The position numbers were made by a program, and so were the translations under genes. From NCBI RefSeq assembly GCF_036226365.1, contig NZ_CP108462.1, positions 5,144,501 to 5,208,500 of the forward strand: 64,000 nucleotides of DNA. The letters are read 5' to 3'. Numbering within the stretch: position 1 is the stretch's first letter; every line of letters starts with the position of its first letter. Positions 7,529 to 15,589 of the stretch are shown piece by piece. Under the pieces are notes generated by a model. It searched no databases. It was given only the letters and a program-made list of their open reading frames with translations, and was not told the DNA's origin. The stretch is from Streptomyces sp. NBC_01262. GTDB taxonomy: Bacteria; Actinomycetota; Actinomycetes; Streptomycetales; Streptomycetaceae.

Positions 7529-7821
7529 ATCTGATCCGGGTGCTGGCCGACCCGCTCAGGCTCCGGATCGTGACCCTGCTCGCCCGCGAGACGCTGTGCA
7601 CCAGCCATCTCGTGGAGGAGACGGGCGCGAAGCAGACCAACCTCTCCAACCACCTGCGGGTGCTCAGAGAGGCCGGGGTCGTGGAAACCGAGCCCTGCGG
7701 CCGGTTCACCTACTACCGGCTGCTCCCCGACGTCATCGAGGCGCTGGCAGGCTCCTTCGCCGAGCTGGCCGCCACCGCCCGCGCCACCGCCGAGGGCAAT
7801 GTCAAGCGCGCCTGCCCCTGA
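7507..7821 (+). CDS. arsR: ArsR-family regulator, second copy
   Basis: 104 residues (possible alternative start at the second Met). The winged helix includes VLADPLRLRIVTLL and NLSNHLRVLREAG. The usual CVC motif is replaced by LCTSHLVEE with a single Cys31. Other cysteines lie at EPCGRF in the wing and at KRACP near the C-terminus, so the arsenite site must differ from the classic helix-3 site. It is followed after a short gap by the aquaporin gene, and the two are probably one transcript. The operator repeats overlap its start. Confidence 0.9.
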   Translation: MMTSVDTDLIRVLADPLRLRIVTLLARETLCTSHLVEETGAKQTNLSNHLRVLREAGVVETEPCGRFTYYRLLPDVIEALAGSFAELAATARATAEGNVKRACP

Positions 7822-7859
7822 CCGCTCTGCACCCGCTCGCCCGCACCCAGGAGTCCCCG

Positions 7860-8630
7860 TTGAGCGCCACCGAAGCCAGCCCTGAGACCACTGCGGGGCC
7901 CGCCATAGCCGCCACCGAGCCCCAGCCCGCCCCCGGGGCTACGCCGCCGCGCGTCCCGCTGGGCCGACGGGCCGCTGCCGAGTTCGTGGGCACCGCCGCC
8001 CTGGTGGCCGTGGTGATCGGCTCCGGCATCCAGGCCACCGAGCTGACCCAGGACGTGGGCGTGCAGTTGCTGGCCAACTCCCTCGCCACCGTCTTCGGCC
8101 TCGGCGTGCTCATCCTGCTGCTCGGCCCGGTCTCCGGCGCCCACTTCAACCCCGTGGTCACCCTCGCCGAGTGGTGGACCGCCCGCCACGGCGGTGGCGG
8201 CGTCACCGCCCGCGAGACCCTTGCCTATATCCCGGCCCAGATCGCCGGGGCCATCGCCGGGGCGGTACTGGCCGACGCGATGTTCGGCCAGCAGTTGGTG
8301 AAGTGGTCCACCCACGACCGCTCGGCCGGGCACCTGCTCCTCGGCGAGATCGTGGCGACGGCGGGGCTGATCCTGCTGATCTTCGGCCTCGCCCGCACCG
8401 ACAACCTGCGCTTCGCCCCGGTCGCCGTCGCCTCGTACATCGGCGCCGCCTACTGGTTCACCTCCTCCACATCCTTCGCCAACCCGGCGGTCACGATCGG
8501 GCGGGCCTTCTCCGACACCTTCGCCGGCATCGCCCCGGCATCCGTGCCCGGCTTCATCGGCATGCAGGTGGTCGGCGGCGTCGTGGGCCTGGCCCTGGTC
8601 GCGCTGATCTTCGGCCGCCCGGGGAAGTGA
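7860..8630 (+). CDS. aqpS: Aquaglyceroporin of the arsenic island (AqpS-like)
   Basis: 256 residues from a TTG at 7860 with AGGAG 6-7 bases upstream. The MIP fold is clear: the first NPA box is NPVVT (97-101) and the second is NPAVT (208-212) followed by the selectivity-filter Arg215, with about six hydrophobic segments from residue 40 on. The first ~30 residues are an A/P/T-rich cytoplasmic tail. In Sinorhizobium meliloti AqpS replaces an arsenite pump: ArsC makes arsenite, which leaves down its gradient through the channel. The same pairing with arsR and arsC here, without any Acr3 or ArsB, suggests the same mechanism. It could also pass methylated arsenite. Confidence 0.88.
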   Translation: MSATEASPETTAGPAIAATEPQPAPGATPPRVPLGRRAAAEFVGTAALVAVVIGSGIQATELTQDVGVQLLANSLATVFGLGVLILLLGPVSGAHFNPVVTLAEWWTARHGGGGVTARETLAYIPAQIAGAIAGAVLADAMFGQQLVKWSTHDRSAGHLLLGEIVATAGLILLIFGLARTDNLRFAPVAVASYIGAAYWFTSSTSFANPAVTIGRAFSDTFAGIAPASVPGFIGMQVVGGVVGLALVALIFGRPGK

Positions 8631-8990
8631 TCCGCACCCCCCAGATCGTGGTAGTCGGCGGCGGCCAGGCTGGGCTTGCCGCCGGCTACCACCTACGCCG
8701 CCTCGGCCTGGACTTCGTCATCCTCGACGCCGCCGACGAGCCCGGCGGCGCATGGCAGTACGCCTGGGATTCGCTGCACCTGATGACGGATGCCTGGGGG
8801 TGGCGACCGACACTGACATCTGGCATGCAAAGGCGGTGGTCAGACCGGCCGGTACCCGATGACGACGTTTCTGGCCCGCCTCCGCCACCCTCATCGGCAC
8901 CGGCCGCCCATTCCGGGAAGCTACCCAGGAGATCGCCACACTCCTGACATCGGCCCGGCCCTGCTCCTGCTGAACTCGCGCCAGGCGTTG
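8627..8990 (+). pseudogene. Remnant of an ArsO-like flavoprotein monooxygenase
   Basis: A GTG at 8627 overlaps the aquaporin stop and opens a clear FAD-binding N-terminus (PQIVVVGGGQAGLAAGYHL, then EPGGAWQYAWDSLHL) for about 55 residues. After about 8795 the frame loses family character. A later piece (VATDTDIWHAKAVV, about 8800-8845) is in another frame, and most of the ~350-residue protein is missing. The next intact gene beyond it is an unrelated AlbA_2-type gene on the other strand. The gene was evidently destroyed by deletion at this junction. Confidence 0.7.
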
Positions 8991-9003
8991 TCGGGCCAGA
9001 GGG

Positions 9004-10386
9004 TTACTCCTCCTCTTCGTCAGCCACGAAAGTCTCGTAGAAGAGCATCGGCTCTGCCGGTGGAATCTCCACCTGCCCGGTGACTACGCCGTCTTGGTTG
9101 GTGCACGTTGCGCTCCACTCCGCAGTGGTCGGACCGGTTTCACCAACCGCAGCCACCAGGACGAAGGCCTCAAGATCGGCGTGTCGGTGCGGGCGAAGAT
9201 TCACGGGCGGCAAGTGGATCGTCGCTGATCCACCGTTGACAATGTGGATGGTTTGAGCGGGAGTGAATGTCCTCGCAGCAGGAAGACCGGGCGAGAAGGC
9301 GATCGGCAACGCGCGTGTGACCGAACCGTAGTGAGGAAGCGCGGGCAGCGCCCGCGGAAAGTGTTCGTTGGAAGCGACCCGGTCCGACCTCATTTCTAGA
9401 GCTTGGACCTCACCCGGCACGTAGAGTTCCACCTGCACGTTTTCGAGGTTGACGTCCGTCTGGTTGAGCACGCGCAAGGTCACTGGAAGTACGCGGGCGG
9501 CAGCAGCTTCGTGAACCGCCGCGGGAAGCTGCGCGCGGCACTTGAGGAGATACTGCTCCACTTGGTGGCGATACTGCTCGACCGAGCGCCCTTCCGGAAT
9601 CATCGTCAGCGCATGGGCGTGCAGCGATGCGAACAGGTCTCTGTCCGTCGACCGCCCGGGCCTGCGCGCAAGGAACTCGTTCAAGGACTCAAGGGCAGCC
9701 TCCCTTTCCGCGTCGAGCCAGCTATCGATGTCTTCGTCTGTGCACGACAGCGGCTGGATGGAGCCGCCCACCACTTCCACTGCGAGTTCCATGGTGGGCT
9801 GGCGGTGCTGGATCCGCCGGGTGAGCGCGTCGATATCACGGGCCCTGGCGGGACGGGTCACACCTTCCTTGGTGCGGACGAAGATCGCTGCCTCGAGAAT
9901 GCTTTTGTCTCTCGTCTTGCTCGGGGCTTCCTTGCGCATGCAGTGGATCGGATCCCCCCACTGGGGTGGCTCCACGGTGACGATGAGAACGGCGACTGGT
10001 CCGTTCTCGCCTTCCGCCTCAACATAGGTGGGCATCCATCCGATCTCGTCGCCGACGTAGGGGGTAATCCATCGGACGAGTTCTGTGATGTCGTGGAGGC
10101 GGACGCCCGGCATCCCCTCGGGGCCGACTCCGACCATGAGGATGCCGTGGCCATCGGCAAAGCGGCTGGCGTCGTCCGGCATACGGTTGGCGAATCCGAT
10201 GATTGCTCTGGCGACATGAGCCCTGCCGCTCTTGTCGCCCTTTTCGGCCGGGTCGAGCTCCAGGTCGGACTTCCACTCAAGCCAGATGGTTTCATCCGCC
10301 TTGCTGGCGTGACGGACTGCGTGCACCAGCCTCTTGAGGTCGGCGTGATTGCGTGGATTTTTTCGGCTGTCGAAGTCCAAAGCCAT
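9004..10386 (-). CDS. AlbA_2/Schlafen-type ATP-binding domain protein
   Basis: 460 residues from the ATG at 10386 (AAGGGG 8 bases upstream). Residues ~25-160 resemble the AlbA_2 (Schlafen AAA-like) domain: TIWLEWKSDLELD, then a GRAHVARAIIGFANR helix and GHGILMVGVGPEG. The C-terminal ~200 residues look like beta-sandwich material and end in a DEEEE tail. Proteins with this domain act in regulation or antiviral defence; the exact role cannot be read here. It interrupts the arsenic island beside a broken flavoprotein gene, and its codon use is somewhat less biased than its neighbours, both signs of a later insertion. Confidence 0.75.
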   Translation of the reverse strand: MALDFDSRKNPRNHADLKRLVHAVRHASKADETIWLEWKSDLELDPAEKGDKSGRAHVARAIIGFANRMPDDASRFADGHGILMVGVGPEGMPGVRLHDITELVRWITPYVGDEIGWMPTYVEAEGENGPVAVLIVTVEPPQWGDPIHCMRKEAPSKTRDKSILEAAIFVRTKEGVTRPARARDIDALTRRIQHRQPTMELAVEVVGGSIQPLSCTDEDIDSWLDAEREAALESLNEFLARRPGRSTDRDLFASLHAHALTMIPEGRSVEQYRHQVEQYLLKCRAQLPAAVHEAAAARVLPVTLRVLNQTDVNLENVQVELYVPGEVQALEMRSDRVASNEHFPRALPALPHYGSVTRALPIAFSPGLPAARTFTPAQTIHIVNGGSATIHLPPVNLRPHRHADLEAFVLVAAVGETGPTTAEWSATCTNQDGVVTGQVEIPPAEPMLFYETFVADEEEE

Positions 10387-10438
10387 GGTCGATCCCCTTG
10401 CCTGCTGCGGCTCAGAGGAACGGTATCGGGTGCCACCG

Positions 10439-10463
10439 ACAACGGTCGGCCATAACCCGTTGT
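10439..10463. promoter_or_regulatory. Inverted repeat upstream of the AlbA_2-type gene
   Basis: ACAACGG and CCGTTGT form perfect 7-bp arms with an 11-base spacer, about 55 bases upstream of the gene starting at 10386 and downstream of the next gene's stop. It may be an operator or a small terminator. Confidence 0.35.
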
Positions 10464-10492
10464 GGACGGCCGCCCCTTGGCCGTTGCCATCT

Positions 10493-11902
10493 CTACGTGG
10501 CAGGTTCGATGCTGCTCGCTCCGGCCGTACTGGACGCGGCCGGGCTGCGATACCGCGCCCACGCCTGCGTCGCCATCTGCACGGCGTCGAACGGGCTGCC
10601 CAGCGGCGGTGTGTAGGACAGGTCCAGGTCCTCGACCTCATCAACGGCCATACCGTGGAAGAGCGCGGTAGCGAAGACGTCCACCCGCTTGTGGACCGCG
10701 CTGTGCAGGTGCCCGGCGAGCTGGGCGCCGAGCATGCGTCCGGTGGTGGCGTCGCCGGTGATCCGCAGGTGGATCTTCCGGGCGCCCGGGTAGTACGCCT
10801 TGTGGTCGTCGGCAGCCATGCCCAGGCTGAGGGGGGAGAAGCCACCGGCTGTCGCTTCGTGGTCGCGCAGGCCGGTGCGGGCGATGACCAGGTCGAAGAC
10901 CTTCAGCACCTGGGTGCCCAATGAGCCGGCGAACTCGCGCTGACCGCCGAGGGCGTTCTCCCCGGCGACCCGGCCCTGCTTGTGCGCGGTGGTGCCCAGC
11001 GGCAGGTAGGTGTCGGTGTCCAGCACCCGGTGGTAGGTCTGCGCGCAGTCCCCGGCCGCGTAGATGCCCTCCACGCTGGTACGCATGGCCCGGTCCACCG
11101 CGATCGCGCCACGCGCACCCAGCTTCACCCCGGCGGTCTGAGCCAGCTCGGTATCGGGCCGGACGCCGACGACCACGAGCACCAGGTCGGTGCGCTGCTC
11201 GAAGCCGTCGCTTCCTGTCACCGTGAGGCCGCCGCCGGCGCGCTCGATGCGTTGGACGAGGGTGCCGGTGTGCACGTCCACGCCGTGGGCGCGTAGTTCA
11301 TCAGCGACCACGGCGCCCAGCTCCGGGTCCACGGTCGGCAGCACCTGCGGCAACTGCTCGACCAGGGTGACGGTCACGCCCCGGGTGGTCAGGCCCTCGG
11401 CCATCTCCAGGCCGATGTACCCGGCGCCGACGATCACGGCGGAGGCGGGAGCCCGGTCGAGGGTGGCGGTCAGCGCGAAGGTGTCGTCCATGGTGTGCAG
11501 CAGGTGCACGCCGTCGGCAGGACCGAGGACGTCCAGCCCGGCGATGGGCGGGCGTACGGGGACGGCGCCGGTGCCGATGACCAGCTGGTCGTAGCCCAGT
11601 TCGTACCTGCCATCCTCGGCGTTCTCGACGGTGACCGTGCGCTGCTGCGGGTCGATCGACAGAGCCCGGGTGTTCAGCCGCAGGTCCAGGCCCGCGGTTT
11701 CCAGGTCGGCGCGGGTGCGGTGGGCCAGGGAGCGCCAGTCGGCCACCTCGCCGGAGACGTGGTAAGGGATGCCGCAGATCGAGAAGTTCGGGTAGGCGTC
11801 CGCGACGATCAGCAGCGGTCGTACGGTCGGGTCCAGTTCGTGGGCCCGCAGGCCGGCGCTGATCCCGGCATCGCTGCCGCCGATCACGAGCAAACGCGTC
11901 AT
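10493..11902 (-). CDS. FAD-dependent NAD(P)H:disulfide oxidoreductase, CoA-disulfide-reductase-like
   Basis: 469 residues. The N-terminal FAD loop is VIGGSDAGISAG. The single-Cys active site NFSICGIPY (near residue 43) is typical of CoA-disulfide reductases and NADH oxidase/peroxidase relatives. NAD(P)-binding VIVGAGYIGLEMAE lies near 155, IYAAGDC near 280, and a dimerisation domain fills the C-terminus. The family keeps a low-molecular-weight thiol reduced with NAD(P)H. Here it lies 10 bases downstream of the PstS-like gene on the same strand and is probably co-transcribed. A role in reducing thiols, or in thiol-bound arsenic metabolism, is inference. Confidence 0.85.
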   Translation of the reverse strand: MTRLLVIGGSDAGISAGLRAHELDPTVRPLLIVADAYPNFSICGIPYHVSGEVADWRSLAHRTRADLETAGLDLRLNTRALSIDPQQRTVTVENAEDGRYELGYDQLVIGTGAVPVRPPIAGLDVLGPADGVHLLHTMDDTFALTATLDRAPASAVIVGAGYIGLEMAEGLTTRGVTVTLVEQLPQVLPTVDPELGAVVADELRAHGVDVHTGTLVQRIERAGGGLTVTGSDGFEQRTDLVLVVVGVRPDTELAQTAGVKLGARGAIAVDRAMRTSVEGIYAAGDCAQTYHRVLDTDTYLPLGTTAHKQGRVAGENALGGQREFAGSLGTQVLKVFDLVIARTGLRDHEATAGGFSPLSLGMAADDHKAYYPGARKIHLRITGDATTGRMLGAQLAGHLHSAVHKRVDVFATALFHGMAVDEVEDLDLSYTPPLGSPFDAVQMATQAWARYRSPAASSTAGASSIEPAT

Positions 11903-11912
11903 GGCTGACCTC

Positions 11913-13049
11913 TCAGGACAGGGTGGGGATGATTCGGCGGACCTTCGCGGCGATGGCGGGCGGCAGGGGCGCGTAGTGAGCGTCGGCGAGCAGGCGCTGA
12001 CCGCCCTTGCTGGCGGTGTAGGCCAGGAAGGATTTCAGGAGGGGGAGGGTGCCGGGCGCGTTGCCCCGGTCGCACACGATCTCGTACGTGACCAGCACGA
12101 TCGGGTAGGCGCCCTCGGCCTTGGTCCCGTAGCCGAGCTTGAGGGCCAGGTCCTTGCCGGTGCCGGCGACCGTGGCGGCGGCGATGCCCTTGGCCGCGGT
12201 CTGGGGCGTGGCGGGGACGGGCCGGGAGGCACCGGTGGCGATGCTGACGGTCTTGATGCCGTCGGCGACGGCAACGGGCAGTCCGAAGTATCCGATCGCG
12301 CCGCTGATCGCCTTCACCTGCGCGGCGATCCCGTCCGGGCCCTGGGCGGACTGGCTGCCGTTGCCCTGCCAGGTGGTCTCGTCCGGGTACGGCCAGTCGC
12401 CGGGTGCGGCTGCGGCGAGGTAGCGGTTCAGGTTCTGTGTCGTACCGGACGAGTCCTGACGGTGGAACGTGGTGATCGCCGTGGACGGCAACGAGGTCTG
12501 GGGGTTCAGCTTCCGGATCGCAGGGTCGTTCCACCGGGTGATCTTCGCGTCGAAGATTCTGGCCAGGGTCGGGGCATCCAGCACCAGACCGTCCACACCG
12601 GGGAGGTTGTAGCCGATGGCGATCGGGCCGCCCAGCATGGGCAGATCGATGCCGTGTCCGCTCTCGCAGATCTGCCTCGACCGGGCCACATCCTCCGGCT
12701 TCAGCGGGCTGTCGGAGCCGCCGAAGGCATTGGCCTCGCGCAGGAACTGGGCGAGGCCGGCGACCGAGCCGACGGGCCGGTAGGCGATCTCCACCCCGGG
12801 GCAGGCCCAGGTGTAGTTCTTGCGCCACAGCGTCATCGGGATCTCCTGCGCGGTGGAACCCGAGCCGAGCAACTGCCCGTGCGTGGCGCAGTCGATGCTC
12901 GTGCGGGTGGCCGTGAGAGGCCTGGCCACCGCAGGGCTGCTGCTGTTGCCGCCGCTCACGCCCTGCTCGCAGGCCGCGAGTAGCACCCCGCCTGCCATCG
13001 CGAGCACGCCGATCACCAGAACGCGCGGTCTTCTGCGCCGTGTCTGCAC
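11913..13049 (-). CDS. PstS-like phosphate/arsenate-binding lipoprotein
   Basis: 378 residues from a GTG at 13049. The signal sequence ends in a lipobox, LLAAC, with Cys27 as lipidation site. Ligand-loop motifs of PstS are present: LLGSGSTAQ, then FGGSDSPLK and DSSGTTQNLNRYL. PstS normally delivers phosphate to an ABC importer, but no pstCAB follows. An orphan PstS inside an arsenic island may bind arsenate or phosphate selectively outside the membrane. Similar orphan phosphate-binding genes are known in other arsenic islands. It has its own palindromic operator candidate upstream. Confidence 0.88.
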   Translation of the reverse strand: MQTRRRRPRVLVIGVLAMAGGVLLAACEQGVSGGNSSSPAVARPLTATRTSIDCATHGQLLGSGSTAQEIPMTLWRKNYTWACPGVEIAYRPVGSVAGLAQFLREANAFGGSDSPLKPEDVARSRQICESGHGIDLPMLGGPIAIGYNLPGVDGLVLDAPTLARIFDAKITRWNDPAIRKLNPQTSLPSTAITTFHRQDSSGTTQNLNRYLAAAAPGDWPYPDETTWQGNGSQSAQGPDGIAAQVKAISGAIGYFGLPVAVADGIKTVSIATGASRPVPATPQTAAKGIAAATVAGTGKDLALKLGYGTKAEGAYPIVLVTYEIVCDRGNAPGTLPLLKSFLAYTASKGGQRLLADAHYAPLPPAIAAKVRRIIPTLS

Positions 13050-13134
13050 CTCGCGTCACCCTTCCGGGACCCTGGCGAGGACGGCGAGACAGCACGAAGC
13101 CCAAACGGGAGCGGCGCAGCCACACTGTCGACCA

Positions 13135-13160
13135 GAGACATAGATGATTGCCTATGTCTC
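13135..13160 (-). promoter_or_regulatory. Palindromic operator upstream of the PstS-like gene
   Basis: GAGACATAG and CTATGTCTC are perfect 9-bp arms with an 8-base spacer, about 85 bases upstream of the GTG at 13049. It is AT-rich compared with its surroundings and likely overlaps the promoter of the pstS-oxidoreductase unit. The neighbouring ArsR (13278-13634) is the simplest candidate to bind it. The 228 bases between the two genes hold no other feature. Confidence 0.5.
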
Positions 13161-13277
13161 CGCCGTCGCGGGTGACGCAAGGGCGAACATCAGTCGTCGC
13201 ACGCCGATCGAGGGGATGGCGGATGACGTCAGTCCACGCCGGCGCGACCGGCGGGGCGAGCGCTCCGATTCCGAGTC

Positions 13278-13634
13278 CTAGCGGGCCGTGAGCAGCCCGG
13301 CCATTCCGGCGAGGACGCCGGGGGCGAGCCGGTAGTAGACCCAGGTCCCGCGGCGCTCGGACTCCAGGAGCCCGACGTCGCGGAGCTTTTTCAGGTGATG
13401 GCTGACGGTGGGCTGCGATACGCCGACGTCGGAGATGTCGCAGACGCACGCCTCGCCGTCCGGGTGAGAGGCCACCCGGGAGAACAGCCGCAGCCGCACC
13501 GGATCGCCCAGCGCCTTGAACATCGCCGCCATCCGCACGGAGTCCTCCTCGGACAGGGCGGAAGAGGTCAGCGGGGGGCAGCACGGGGTGACCTCGTCGA
13601 GGACCGGCAGTTCGACCGTCTTCAGATTCGACAT
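13278..13634 (-). CDS. arsR: ArsR-family metalloregulator, third copy
   Basis: 118 residues from the ATG at 13634. The helix-3 motif EACVCDI places Cys63 and Cys65 as the arsenite site, and a vicinal Cys18-Cys19 pair in the N-terminal arm may supply further ligands. The recognition helix is QPTVSHHLKKLR. It is divergent from the ArsO-like gene, with an inverted repeat between them, and lies upstream of the PstS-like gene on the same strand. It probably controls both directions. Confidence 0.9.
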   Translation of the reverse strand: MSNLKTVELPVLDEVTPCCPPLTSSALSEEDSVRMAAMFKALGDPVRLRLFSRVASHPDGEACVCDISDVGVSQPTVSHHLKKLRDVGLLESERRGTWVYYRLAPGVLAGMAGLLTAR

Positions 13635-13646
13635 GCGTCTATGTTG

Positions 13647-13692
13647 ACATCTGTCGATGCAAAGTGCCAGGCTCTATTGCATCGACGAATGT
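13647..13692. promoter_or_regulatory. Divergent arsR/arsO operator
   Basis: ACATCTGTCGATGC (13647-13660) and GCATCGACGAATGT (13679-13692) are inverted copies matching at 12 of 14 positions, separated by 18 bases, between the two divergent starts. This is the expected layout for an autoregulatory ArsR site. Confidence 0.55.
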
Positions 13693-13731
13693 CGAAACAA
13701 GAAGCTTGCTGGCCCAGAAAGGCACCGCCTC

Positions 13732-15090
13732 ATGAGCGAGACCGCCGCACTTCCCGTTGTCGTCGTCGGCGCCGGCCCGATCGGCCTGGCCGCCGCCGCC
13801 CACCTGCTGGAGCAGGGCCTGGAACCCCTGGTGCTGGAGGCCGGTCCGAGCGCGGGCACGGCGGTGCGGGAGTGGTCGCACGTGCGACTGTTCTCCACCT
13901 GGTCCGAGCTGGTCGACCCCGCCGCCGAGAAGCTGCTCGCCCCCACCGGCTGGGTCCGCCCCGAGGGTGCCGCCTACCCGACCGGCGCCGACTGGGCCGA
14001 CCAGTACCTCCAGCCGCTGGCCGAGGCACTCGGCGAGCGCGTGCGGTACGGCACCAGGGTGACCGGGGTGGCCCGCGCCGGGCGCGACCGCGTGGTGGAC
14101 TCCGGCCGCGAGGAGCAGCCCTTCACCGTCCATCTCACCACCGCCGACGGGGCCGAGGAGCGGGTCACTTCCCGTGCCGTCATCGATGCCTCCGGTACCT
14201 GGTCCACCCCCAGTCCGCTGGGCGGCGACGGCCTGCCCGCTCTCGGCGAGCGCGCGGCGGCCGACCGCGTCGCCTATCGCGTCCCTGACCTCAAGGACCC
14301 TGCCGTCCGTGCCCGCTACGCGGGCAAGCGCACCGCCGTGGTCGGCTCCGGCGCCTCCGCCTTCACCGCCCTGGCCTACCTCGCCGACCTCGCCAAGGAC
14401 GAGGCCGGCACCCACGCGGTGTGGATCCTGCGCCGGGGCATCGGCGGCAGCACCTTCGGCGGTGGCGAAGCCGACCAGCTCCCCGCCCGTGGCGCGCTGG
14501 GCCTGCGGGCCAAGGCCGCCGTCGAGGCCGGGCACGCGAGCGCGGTCACCGGCTTCCGTACCGCCGCCGTCGAGCAGGACACCGAACGCCTGGTCCTCGT
14601 CGGCGAGGACGGCCGCCGCACGGAACCGGTGGACGAGGTCATCGTCCTCACCGGCTTCCGCCCCGACCTGTCCTTCCTCGCCGAACTCCGCCTCGGGCTC
14701 GACGAACGCCTCCAAGCCCCGGTGGAGCTGGCCCCGCTGATCGACCCGAACGTTCACTCCTGCGGCACCGTCTACCCGCACGGCGTGAAGGAGCTGTCGC
14801 ACCCGGAGCAGGACGTGTACCTCGCCGGGATGAAGTCGTACGGCCGCGCGCCCACGTTCCTGGCGATGACCGGATACGAGCAGGTCCGCTCCATCGCAGC
14901 CGCCCTCGCCGGCGACCACGAGGCCGCCGCCCGCGTCGAACTCACCCTCCCTGAGACCGGCGTCTGCGGCGGCGCCGGACTCTTCGACGAGCCCGAGGCC
15001 GCCCAAGCCGCCGAAGGCGGAGGCTGCTGCGCCGCCCCGGCCACGCTGCAGATCGGCGTCGGCGTCCCCGCCGCGTCCGGCGGCTGCTGA
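13732..15090 (+). CDS. arsO: ArsO-like flavin-dependent monooxygenase
   Basis: 452 residues from the ATG at 13732 (AGAAAGG upstream). The N-terminal FAD loop is VVVGAGPIGLAAAAHL, and a second NAD(P)-binding loop, TAVVGSGASAFTALAYL, lies near residue 205. The TGFRPD segment is near 310. The C-terminus is a Cys-rich tail (GGGCCAAPATL, ending SGGC) that could bind arsenite. ArsO proteins are found in Streptomyces ars clusters; their reaction is not settled. It is followed within 30 bases by arsI and then by an MFS gene, so oxidation, C-As cleavage and export may be linked. A truncated relative lies at 8627. Confidence 0.85.
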   Translation: MSETAALPVVVVGAGPIGLAAAAHLLEQGLEPLVLEAGPSAGTAVREWSHVRLFSTWSELVDPAAEKLLAPTGWVRPEGAAYPTGADWADQYLQPLAEALGERVRYGTRVTGVARAGRDRVVDSGREEQPFTVHLTTADGAEERVTSRAVIDASGTWSTPSPLGGDGLPALGERAAADRVAYRVPDLKDPAVRARYAGKRTAVVGSGASAFTALAYLADLAKDEAGTHAVWILRRGIGGSTFGGGEADQLPARGALGLRAKAAVEAGHASAVTGFRTAAVEQDTERLVLVGEDGRRTEPVDEVIVLTGFRPDLSFLAELRLGLDERLQAPVELAPLIDPNVHSCGTVYPHGVKELSHPEQDVYLAGMKSYGRAPTFLAMTGYEQVRSIAAALAGDHEAAARVELTLPETGVCGGAGLFDEPEAAQAAEGGGCCAAPATLQIGVGVPAASGGC

Positions 15091-15119
15091 ACCCCAACCC
15101 ACTCATCAGGAGGCATGTC

Positions 15120-15584
15120 ATGTCCCGCGTACAGCTCGCCCTCCGCGTCCCCGACCTTGCCGCGTCCATCGCCTTCTACACCAAGCTTTTCGGCACCGAG
15201 CCCGCCAAACTCCGCGACGGCTACGCCAACTTCGCCATCGCCGAGCCCCCGCTCAAGCTCGTTCTCATCGAAGGCGCGCCAGGTGAGGACACCCGGATGG
15301 ACCACCTCGGGGTCGAAGTCGACTCCACCGACACCGTCAACGCCGCCACCACCCGGCTCAAGGATGCTGGACTGGCAACCTTCGAGGAGAACGACACCAC
15401 CTGCTGCTACGCCCTCCAGGACAAGGTGTGGGTCCACGGCCCCGGCCAGGAACCCTGGGAGGTCTACGTCGTCAGGGCCGACGCCGACACCCTCACCAAG
15501 CAGCAAGGCAGCAATTGCTGCACCACCGCGGCCACCGAAGAATCCGGCAGCGGTGCACCCGCCGCCTCCGGTGCCTGCTGCTGA
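15120..15584 (+). CDS. arsI: ArsI-type C-As lyase (vicinal oxygen chelate fold)
   Basis: 154 residues. In ArsI the Fe(II) site uses residue 5 plus a His and a Glu. Here the likely ligands are Gln5, His62 (MDHLGV) and Glu114 (EPWEVYV). The vicinal pair Cys95-Cys96 (TTCCYALQDK) that binds trivalent methylarsenical is present. ArsI uses O2 to break the carbon-arsenic bond of methylarsenite, giving arsenite. A further Cys-rich tail (SNCC and GACC) follows the fold. The CadI cadmium-induced subgroup is the nearest alternative name, but the CC pair and context favour ArsI. Confidence 0.88.
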   Translation: MSRVQLALRVPDLAASIAFYTKLFGTEPAKLRDGYANFAIAEPPLKLVLIEGAPGEDTRMDHLGVEVDSTDTVNAATTRLKDAGLATFEENDTTCCYALQDKVWVHGPGQEPWEVYVVRADADTLTKQQGSNCCTTAATEESGSGAPAASGACC

Positions 15585-15589
15585 CCGCG

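Noticed and set aside
8171..8947. A 258-residue plus-strand protein across the aquaporin 3' half
   Set aside because: It is the aquaporin gene in a wrong frame up to 8627; only the following ~55 residues are flavoprotein-like.
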